Below, in pieces: positions 1 through 5,161 of a DNA stretch of 5,161 nucleotides. Position 1 is the stretch's first letter, and each line of letters starts with the position of its first letter. The translations under genes and the position numbers were made by a program. The DNA is taken from contig DATLVC010000437.1 of assembly GCA_035577685.1 (NCBI GenBank), forward strand, positions 1 to 5,161. The letters are read 5' to 3'. Source of the DNA: CAIYRG01 sp035577685. GTDB lineage: Bacteria; Pseudomonadota; Alphaproteobacteria; Micropepsales; Micropepsaceae. The notes under the pieces are model-generated. The model did not search any database, was not told the DNA's origin, and was given only the letters and a program-made list of their open reading frames with translations.

Positions 1-1393
1 AACGCGCATTCTCCTCGAACGCCTGCAAGGCCGCGGTCTCGGTCAATTCCACCGTCATGCGCTCGGCCACCTCGCGGTTCTCGCGCACATAATTGATGAA
101 GGATTGCAGCCAGGAATGATCGCCCGCTGTGGTGCCCGACACATTGATCGAGAGCTTGATATGCGGATGGCGGTAGAGCTGCTCCACGGCGATCTCGAGT
201 GCGCGCCGGTCGACGAGGCGCACCAGTCCGAGCGTCTCGGCCGCCGGAATGAATTCACCCGCCGGTGCAATCGAGCCATCCTTGCGCCGCATCCTGAGCA
301 GGCATTCGTAATGTTCGGGATAAAGCGAGTGCGCCCCGACGATCGGCTGATAGGCCAGTACCAGCCGCTGCTCGTTGAGCGCGGACATGATCTCATCACC
401 GATATTGATAAGACGGCGCCGCTGGGATTCGCGCTTTGCGGACCCGGAATAGACCGCAAAGCCGTTACGCCCCATCGCCTTGGCGCGTTCAAGCGCTTCT
501 TCGGCGCGCAGCATGGCTTCCTGGCTCGTGCTGGCGCCCTGCGGCAGCCACACCGCGCCGACGGACACGCTCGCCGACACCGCGCCTGCGCGCGTCGTGA
601 TGACATCGCTTCTCACCGCGGCGTGCAGCCGTTCGGCGACGCATGACATTTCGCGTTCGCCGCATTCGCTCAGGATGACGCCGAATTTGTTGCCGGCGGT
701 ACGCCCGATAATGTCCGACGTGCGCAAGGCCTGCGCCAGCCTTTGCCCCGTGGCGACGATCACCTCGTCGGCGGCATCAAAGCCATGGGTTTCATTGATC
801 ACCGCAAGTTTGTCGATCGCGGTCACCACGAAGGCACACGTGCGCCCCTCGGCCGTCGCACGCTGGATCACCCGCGTCAGCTCGTCGCGCAAACGCGTCC
901 GGTTCAGATGGCCGGTCAGTTCGTCGCTGGTGGCGAGATAAGAAAGCCGGGTGAGCGTGTTTCGATGATCGGTGATCTCCCGCACCATGCCGGTGATGCG
1001 CTCGGCACGGCCGCCAGGACCAGGAATGCAGGCGGCGGAAAGCTCAAACCATTGCCGCGCGGTCTTGGTGAGAGCTTCGAATTCGATGCGGAAATTGAGA
1101 TCGGTCTGAGACGGGTCTTCAATGAGCGAAAGAAGACGCGTGCGTGCCGCGAGCGAAAGCCAGGCGCGAAATCCCGTACCTGTATCGAGGCGTTCAAGCT
1201 CGGCATATTCGGGCATCGACGATTCTGCGCCCTCCCAGTGGATGCGGTCATCGCCGAGCGTCCAATCGAAGACCGCTGCCCGTGCGCCCATCACAGCCAA
1301 GCGCAAACGCTCGGCGTCCGCGGTTTGACCGAGCAATTCCAAGCGATCCTTGAATGCCCGTTGAATGGATAGACTCTGCACCAATACACCCAT
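1..1393 (-). CDS. PAS-GGDEF-EAL c-di-GMP signalling protein with degenerate GGDEF site (3' end cut by window)
   Basis: Reading the minus strand from ATG 1393-1391 gives 464 residues that run off the window at base 1. Residues 25-145 look like a PAS/PAC sensor fold: AVFDW at 40-44, and a PAC-like end GMVREITDHRN at 135-145. The GGDEF domain starts at ATSDELTG (154-161). Its signature is AGNKF (233-237) instead of GGDEF, and the usual metal-binding Asp of the DxD segment is Ala192 (AID at 192-194). The cyclase is therefore probably inactive, although the I-site-type motif RTSD (224-227) remains. The EAL domain begins near 345 with YQPIV (348-352). Its signature is ECLLR (363-367), followed by FIPAAE, Asn417 in SINVS, and Glu449 in ELTET. 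The DD motif and catalytic Lys lie outside the window, so phosphodiesterase activity cannot be judged. No membrane segment is seen, so the protein is probably cytosolic. The start is supported by GGA six bases upstream of the ATG. Confidence 0.93.
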   Translation of the reverse strand, partial: MGVLVQSLSIQRAFKDRLELLGQTADAERLRLAVMGARAAVFDWTLGDDRIHWEGAESSMPEYAELERLDTGTGFRAWLSLAARTRLLSLIEDPSQTDLNFRIEFEALTKTARQWFELSAACIPGPGGRAERITGMVREITDHRNTLTRLSYLATSDELTGHLNRTRLRDELTRVIQRATAEGRTCAFVVTAIDKLAVINETHGFDAADEVIVATGQRLAQALRTSDIIGRTAGNKFGVILSECGEREMSCVAERLHAAVRSDVITTRAGAVSASVSVGAVWLPQGASTSQEAMLRAEEALERAKAMGRNGFAVYSGSAKRESQRRRLINIGDEIMSALNEQRLVLAYQPIVGAHSLYPEHYECLLRMRRKDGSIAPAGEFIPAAETLGLVRLVDRRALEIAVEQLYRHPHIKLSINVSGTTAGDHSWLQSFINYVRENREVAERMTVELTETAALQAFEENAR

Positions 1394-1400
1394 GATTTTC

Positions 1401-1416
1401 CGCGATCTTTGTCGCG
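1401..1416 (-). promoter_or_regulatory. Small hairpin abutting the ribosome binding site of the GGDEF-EAL gene
   Basis: CGCGA at 1401-1405 and TCGCG at 1412-1416 form a 5-bp GC-rich stem with a 6-base loop. In the mRNA the last stem base is the first G of the GGAAAA that acts as Shine-Dalgarno, eight bases before the ATG. Such a stem could modulate translation, but it is short and could arise by chance. The rest of the divergent intergenic region (1394-1521) must contain the promoters of both flanking genes. I see no well-matched -35/-10 pair there on either strand. Confidence 0.2.
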
Positions 1417-1521
1417 TCTTGTCATGGGAGGCTAACGGGGCGGGCGTTTAAGAAAGCTGAAATTTTGCAAGTGCGTGGTCGTGTCTCGCCAACCGGTCTA
1501 AGATTTGCTTAAGTAGTGGTT

Positions 1522-1863
1522 ATGAAAATAGGCGGCAATCATTTGGAACTTCGCACATCGGCCCGCGCAATGGCGCGCCGCGTTGTAGAAAAGCCAAATG
1601 CCGCAAGCACCTTGCGCGATGAAATCCCGCGTCAACCCGCGCAATCGACCGCGCGGGTCGAACGGCGCAACCGCGGACGGTCGTCCCGCTTTGATACAAG
1701 TTCCTACAATGGGATGGACCGGCGTGGGATTGAGGCGCGCTTTGTGGCACAGGTGCTGGGCCAAATCCTGGGTCCGGGACAAGACGGAACACTTCTCGCC
1801 GCCCGCGCCTATGCGCGCAGCACCCGCGAGCCCAAAGAGACCCGGCTGGTTCGCGTCCTTTAG
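1522..1863 (+). CDS. Small basic hypothetical protein (113 aa)
   Basis: I do not recognise a characterised family. ATG at 1522 opens 113 codons ending at TAG 1861-1863; GTG at 1516 is an alternative start two codons earlier. An in-frame stop at 1510 prevents any longer form. The N-terminal half (to about residue 57) is Arg-rich and probably disordered. The C-terminal half has a likely amphipathic helix, RGIEARFVAQVLGQIL (about 69-84), then LLAARAYARSTREP. This vaguely recalls short hypothetical proteins of Hyphomicrobiales with a 'FLAQLIAT…RAYRAA' layout; that resemblance is from memory and is inference. Third codon positions are roughly two-thirds G/C by hand count, compatible with coding but not decisive. 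No clear Shine-Dalgarno precedes the start. The gene is divergent from the GGDEF-EAL gene and convergent with the DUF1223 gene, with 21 bases between them and no visible terminator. Confidence 0.55.
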   Translation: MKIGGNHLELRTSARAMARRVVEKPNAASTLRDEIPRQPAQSTARVERRNRGRSSRFDTSSYNGMDRRGIEARFVAQVLGQILGPGQDGTLLAARAYARSTREPKETRLVRVL

Positions 1864-1884
1864 AATAATTGAGATGTTGCGCGG

Positions 1885-2658
1885 CTAATGCGGCGCTGCC
1901 ACGCGCTCGTTCGGTGGAAGCTGAAGAATTGCAGCACCCAACACCGGACCGTAATCGCGCGCCTGCAAAATCACCGCGACACCGTCATGCTTCGCCTTGG
2001 CGAGATTGAGCGGAAGATCGATCTTCATCGCCTCACCCGTCCATTCGCCGGCACGCTGCAGATCGCGCACCACATTGGTGTAGGTCAAAACCCGGTTGCG
2101 ATTTTCCCCATCCCCGATATTGACGGCGCCCTGATTGAGCGTGCGCATCACCCAGATGGTCGCGACAGGTTTGATCTTCGTCTTCGCCGCGGGGATGGCG
2201 ATCTCCAGCCGGCCGGAGGCTGTGCCGACGTCAATCGGAATGGACACCTCGCCCAGACCATCATTGGCGCGCGCAGCCAGCGCCGCCATCACCCGGTCGC
2301 GTTGATTGCCGACCACGTCAAAGCGGCCATCGATGATCATCTGCGGGGTATAGACACCCGAATGGCTCATCGCGCGGGCGTAGGATTTCTGGCGCTGCGT
2401 GTTTGCGTCGGTGGCGTAGGTATCTTTCCAGCCGAGCATGTCCCAATAGGTGATGGGAAGCGACAGCGCGATCACATCCCTGCGCCTGGCGAGTTCCGTG
2501 ACCAGGCGATCAGCAGCGGGGCAATCGCTGCAGCCCTGGCTGGTGAAGAGCTCGACCACGATCGGGTGCGGCGCCGAGGGCATAAGCTGGCCCGCCCACC
2601 CGCTGGGACTCAGCGTGGCGGTCAGAAAACCGGAAAGGAGAAACAAAGGTAGGCGCAT
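1885..2658 (-). CDS. DUF1223 family protein, exported, thioredoxin-like CxxC
   Basis: This is a 257-residue member of DUF1223, a family of unknown function with a thioredoxin-like fold. I chose ATG 2658 because it starts a good signal peptide: MRLP, a hydrophobic run to about residue 16, and a probable signal peptidase I site near GWA|G (20-23). The protein is therefore likely periplasmic. An upstream GTG at 2727 would add 23 residues before the signal peptide and is less likely. Family hallmarks are VVELFTSQGCSDCP (34-47) with Cys43 and Cys46 as a CxxC pair, TYWDMLGWKD (70-79), and VYTPQMIIDGR (102-112). Length and motifs fit an intact gene. It lies downstream of acnA on the same strand, an order I recall from other alphaproteobacteria. 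A 124-base gap and a hairpin separate them, so it may be transcribed with acnA or from its own promoter. The CxxC suggests a redox role, but none is shown. Confidence 0.9.
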   Translation of the reverse strand: MRLPLFLLSGFLTATLSPSGWAGQLMPSAPHPIVVELFTSQGCSDCPAADRLVTELARRRDVIALSLPITYWDMLGWKDTYATDANTQRQKSYARAMSHSGVYTPQMIIDGRFDVVGNQRDRVMAALAARANDGLGEVSIPIDVGTASGRLEIAIPAAKTKIKPVATIWVMRTLNQGAVNIGDGENRNRVLTYTNVVRDLQRAGEWTGEAMKIDLPLNLAKAKHDGVAVILQARDYGPVLGAAILQLPPNERVAAPH

Positions 2659-2666
2659 GGGGCAAA

Positions 2667-2695
2667 ACCATAGGATGAACGCGGGAATTGCCCAA
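2667..2695 (-). promoter_or_regulatory. Possible sigma70-type promoter for the DUF1223 gene
   Basis: On the minus strand, TTGGGC (2695-2690) and TATGGT (2672-2667) are separated by exactly 17 bases and resemble -35 and -10 boxes (3/6 and 4/6 consensus matches). Only eight bases lie between the -10-like box and the ATG at 2658. Transcription would thus start at or almost at the start codon and give a leaderless message. This agrees with the lack of any Shine-Dalgarno there (TTTGCCCC precedes the ATG). The matches are weak, so this is a hypothesis. Confidence 0.35.
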
Positions 2696-2734
2696 GGGGT
2701 TCGTGAATCAATTCGGGTTGACCGCACTTTTCCG

Positions 2735-2772
2735 TCATCCCGGGCCTCGCGACCAGCGCGGGCCCGGGATGA
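2735..2772. repeat. Long palindromic hairpin element after acnA (alphaproteobacterial intergenic type)
   Basis: TCATCCCGGGCC (2735-2746) pairs perfectly with GGCCCGGGATGA (2761-2772). After one bulged T at 2747 the stem continues as CGCG (2748-2751) with CGCG (2757-2760), closing on the loop ACCAG. That is 16 base pairs in total. It starts ten bases past the acnA stop codon. No run of T follows it on either strand, so it is not a standard intrinsic terminator. The 'CCGTCATCCCGGGC' sequence is typical of palindromic repeats dispersed between genes in alphaproteobacteria (from memory). In the acnA transcript it could protect the 3' end or attenuate read-through into the DUF1223 gene. Confidence 0.8.
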
Positions 2773-2782
2773 TGGAAATTGG

Positions 2783-5161
2783 TTACGCGGCCGCGAGGTT
2801 GCGCAGCACGTGCTGCAGGATCCCCCCGCTCTTGAAATAGGCGATCTCGTCCACCGTATCGATACGGGCGATCAGGGGCATGTCGACGCTGCGCCCGTCG
2901 GGATAGGTCACCCGCGCGGTCACTTTCCTGCGCGTGCCTGATGCCCCTTCCTGGACCGGGATGTCGATAGCTTCCTTCCCGGTCAGCGCATAGTCAAAGC
3001 GCGTCTTGCCGCCCGCGAATTCCAGCGGCAGAATCCCCATACCCACAAGATTGGAGCGGTGGATGCGCTCATAGCTTTCTGCGATGACAGCGCGCACGCC
3101 CAGGAGCCGCGGTCCCTTTGCCGCCCAATCGCGCGAGGAACCCGAGCCATATTCCTTGCCCGCTACGATGACCGTCGGTGTTCCCGCCGCCTCGTATTTC
3201 ATGGCCGCATCATAGATCGACATTTCCTCGCCCGACGGCGCGGCATCGGAATAATGAATCGTGTTCCCGCCTTCCTTGCCGCCAAGCATCTCGTTCCGTA
3301 TGCGGATATTGGCGAAGGTTCCACGCATCATCACTTCGTGGTTGCCGCGCCGGGCGCCATAGGAATTGAACTCGGCGGGAGGCACGCCGTGCGCCATCAG
3401 ATATTTGCCGGCCGGGGAATCCTTCTTGATGGAACCGGCCGGGCTGATGTGATCGGTGGTGATGGAATCCCCGAAGATGCCGAGGATGCGCCCTTTGGAA
3501 ATATCAGTGATGGGCGCCGACTTGTTCGTCATGCCCGCGAAATAGGGCGGGTTCTTCACATAGGTCGAACTCTCGTCCCATTTATAGGTCTTGCCAGCAT
3601 TGACCTTGATCTTCTTCCAGGCTTTGTCGCCGGTGAAGACATCGGCGTAACGCTTGCGGAACATCGCCGGCGTCACCGATTTTCTCACCGTATCTGCGAT
3701 CTCCTTTGGGCTCGGCCAAATCTCGTTGAGATAGACCGGCTCGTTCTTGCGGTCGTAGCCGATGGGCTCCTTGGTCAGATCGCCATTGACGTTGCCGGCG
3801 AGCGCGTAGGCCACCACCAGCAAGGGCGAGGCGAGATAGTTCGCGCGCACCTGTGGATGCACCCGGCCTTCGAAATTGCGATTGCCGGAAATCACGGCGG
3901 CAGCAACGAGATCGCCTTCGGTGACCGCATTCGCCACGGGCTCGGGCAGCGGCCCGGAATTGCCGATGCACGTCGTGCAGCCATAGCCGACGAGATGGAA
4001 CCCGAGCTTGTCGAGCGCCTTGTCCACGCCGGCGCGCGCAAGATAATCCGTCACCACCTGGCTTCCCGGCGCGAGGGAGGTTTTCACCCATGGCCGCACC
4101 TTCAAGCCGCGCTCGACAGCCTTCTTGGCGAGGAGCCCTGCTCCCAGCATCACATAGGGGTTGGACGTGTTGGTGCAGGAGGTGATGGCCGCGATGACGA
4201 CATCGCCATGGCCGATGGTAAGTTCGGTGCCCTCGATCTTCACCCGCTTCATGGCTTCGTCTTCCTTCTTGAAGACGTCCATCAAGGCCGAAGCGAACTG
4301 CTCGCCCACTTTGGAAAGGGATACGCGGTCCTGCGGCCGGCGGGGACCGGCCATGCTCGGTTCCACATCGTTGAGATCGAGGTGGAGGGTATCGGTGAAG
4401 ATCGGCTCCTCACTCTTCTTGGTATGGAACATGCCTTGCGCCTTGGCATATTTCTCGACCAACGCAATGCGCGGCGCCTTGCGCCCCGTTGCCTTCATGA
4501 AGCGCAGCGTCTCGTCGTCTATGGGAAAGAAGCCGCAGGTCGCGCCATATTCGGGCGCCATATTGCCGATGGTGGCGCGGTCCTCGAGCGGCATGTCCGC
4601 CAGACCCTCGCCATAGAATTCGACGAATTTGCCGACCACGCCTTTCTTGCGAAGTATCTGGGTCACGGTCAGCACGAGGTCGGTGGCCGTACAGCCGGGG
4701 CGAAGCTTGCCCGTCAGCCGCATGCCGATGACTTCCGGGATCAACATGGAAATGGGCTGGCCGAGCATGGCGGCTTCCGCCTCGATGCCGCCAACGCCCC
4801 ATCCCAGCACCGACAGGCCATTGATCATGGTGGTGTGAGAATCGGTCCCCACGAGGGTGTCGGGATAGGCATATTCGACGCTGGTCTTTCCCTCTTTGAC
4901 CTTATCGGTCCACACCGTCTGCGCCAGATATTCGAGATTGACCTGATGGCAGATACCGGTGCCGGGCGGCACCACGCGAAAGCGGTTGAAGCCTTGCCCA
5001 CCCCAGCGCAGGAACGAATAGCGCTCACCATTGCGCTCATATTCCATGCTCACATTCTTCTTGAATGCATCCTTACCGGTGAAGAAATCGACCTGCACCG
5101 AATGATCGATGACAAGATCGACAGGAGTGAGCGGGTTGATCTTATCGGGATCCCCTTTCAG
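2783..5161 (-). CDS. acnA: Aconitate hydratase AcnA (5' end cut by window)
   Basis: This enzyme interconverts citrate and isocitrate via cis-aconitate in the TCA cycle, in the cytosol. The frame is open to the window edge and gives 792 residues ending at TAA 2785-2783. The first visible residues, LKGDPDKINPLTPVDLVIDH, are internal AcnA sequence, so the true start lies beyond base 5161. A GTG at 5098 is an internal Val, not a start. In visible numbering the [4Fe-4S] ligands are Cys329 (TSCTN), Cys395 and Cys398 (GCTTCIGN). Their 66- and 3-residue spacings equal those of E. coli AcnA (435, 501, 504), implying about 106 missing residues and a protein near 898 aa. Other active-site segments are TDSHTT (106-111), GNRNFEGRVHP (426-436), FGDSITTDHISPAG (563-576), GARRGNHE (602-609) and YGSGSSRDWA (671-680). 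The swivel domain follows the main domains, as in AcnA/IRP1 and unlike the permuted order of AcnB. No defect is seen. The DUF1223 gene follows on the same strand. Confidence 0.97.
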   Translation of the reverse strand: MKGDPDKINPLTPVDLVIDHSVQVDFFTGKDAFKKNVSMEYERNGERYSFLRWGGQGFNRFRVVPPGTGICHQVNLEYLAQTVWTDKVKEGKTSVEYAYPDTLVGTDSHTTMINGLSVLGWGVGGIEAEAAMLGQPISMLIPEVIGMRLTGKLRPGCTATDLVLTVTQILRKKGVVGKFVEFYGEGLADMPLEDRATIGNMAPEYGATCGFFPIDDETLRFMKATGRKAPRIALVEKYAKAQGMFHTKKSEEPIFTDTLHLDLNDVEPSMAGPRRPQDRVSLSKVGEQFASALMDVFKKEDEAMKRVKIEGTELTIGHGDVVIAAITSCTNTSNPYVMLGAGLLAKKAVERGLKVRPWVKTSLAPGSQVVTDYLARAGVDKALDKLGFHLVGYGCTTCIGNSGPLPEPVANAVTEGDLVAAAVISGNRNFEGRVHPQVRANYLASPLLVVAYALAGNVNGDLTKEPIGYDRKNEPVYLNEIWPSPKEIADTVRKSVTPAMFRKRYADVFTGDKAWKKIKVNAGKTYKWDESSTYVKNPPYFAGMTNKSAPITDISKGRILGIFGDSITTDHISPAGSIKKDSPAGKYLMAHGVPPAEFNSYGARRGNHEVMMRGTFANIRIRNEMLGGKEGGNTIHYSDAAPSGEEMSIYDAAMKYEAAGTPTVIVAGKEYGSGSSRDWAAKGPRLLGVRAVIAESYERIHRSNLVGMGILPLEFAGGKTRFDYALTGKEAIDIPVQEGASGTRRKVTARVTYPDGRSVDMPLIARIDTVDEIAYFKSGGILQHVLRNLAAA

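Noticed and set aside
104..1372. Two plus-strand open frames (104-646 and 743-1372) opposite the GGDEF-EAL gene
   Set aside because: The minus strand encodes continuous PAS, GGDEF and EAL motifs through this whole stretch, so these are shadows.
1499..1504. TAAGAT as a -10 box for the small ORF
   Set aside because: No acceptable -35 lies 16-18 bases upstream; TTGCAA at 1465-1470 is 28 bases away.
1509..1523. CtrA-like site TTAA-N7-TTAT before the small ORF
   Set aside because: The second half-site is imperfect, it overlaps the start codon, and one near-match to a short AT motif is expected by chance.
1598..1888. Alternative plus-strand frame of 96 residues in the small-ORF region
   Set aside because: Its translation is rich in Trp, Pro and Arg without protein-like periodicity, and it overlaps the 3' end of the DUF1223 gene. 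The 1522 frame is more credible.
1888..2652. 254-residue open frame on the plus strand, antisense to the DUF1223 gene
   Set aside because: It mirrors a gene with clear family motifs on the other strand. Long antisense frames are expected in GC-rich coding DNA, and the translation has no recognisable domain.
2735..2772. Intrinsic terminator for acnA
   Set aside because: The stem is strong, but the downstream minus-strand sequence is CGGAAAAGTGC, with no U tract.
4161..4616. Plus-strand open frame of 151 residues opposite acnA
   Set aside because: It is antisense to the conserved Fe-S region of aconitase. Its composition (Ser/Arg/Met-rich, no domain) is typical of a shadow frame.
5096..5098. 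GTG as the acnA start codon
   Set aside because: The frame continues upstream with conserved aconitase sequence (NPLTPVDLVIDH) to the window edge, so this is an internal Val.

Overview
The window is GC-rich bacterial DNA, most likely from an alphaproteobacterium. The basis is three family resemblances: a full-size AcnA-type aconitase, a DUF1223 protein directly downstream of it, and a PAS-GGDEF-EAL protein of the kind common in Hyphomicrobiales and relatives. A palindromic element of the 'CCGTCATCCCGGGC' type, which I know from alphaproteobacterial intergenic regions, supports this. I cannot name a genus.

Layout. Bases 1-1393 (minus) hold the first 464 residues of a PAS-GGDEF-EAL protein whose C-terminus lies outside the window. 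Bases 1394-1521 are a short divergent intergenic region. Bases 1522-1863 (plus) hold a small basic hypothetical protein of moderate credibility, which converges on the next gene with a 21-base gap. Bases 1885-2658 (minus) encode a secreted DUF1223 protein with a thioredoxin-like CxxC. Bases 2659-2782 carry a strong hairpin element and a possible promoter for the DUF1223 gene. Bases 2783-5161 (minus) are aconitate hydratase AcnA, lacking about 106 N-terminal residues that lie beyond the window.

How the genes work together. AcnA is a TCA-cycle [4Fe-4S] enzyme. The DUF1223 protein follows it on the same strand and is predicted to be exported, so any link is one of gene order, not a demonstrated pathway. 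The GGDEF-EAL protein belongs to c-di-GMP signalling and is a separate unit. Its cyclase active site is clearly degenerate, while its visible EAL residues are kept.

I found no mobile element, CRISPR array, RNA gene or defence cassette, and no convincing undescribed system. The most useful observations are the dead cyclase site with a retained RxxD motif, the probable leaderless start of the DUF1223 gene, and the hairpin just after acnA.
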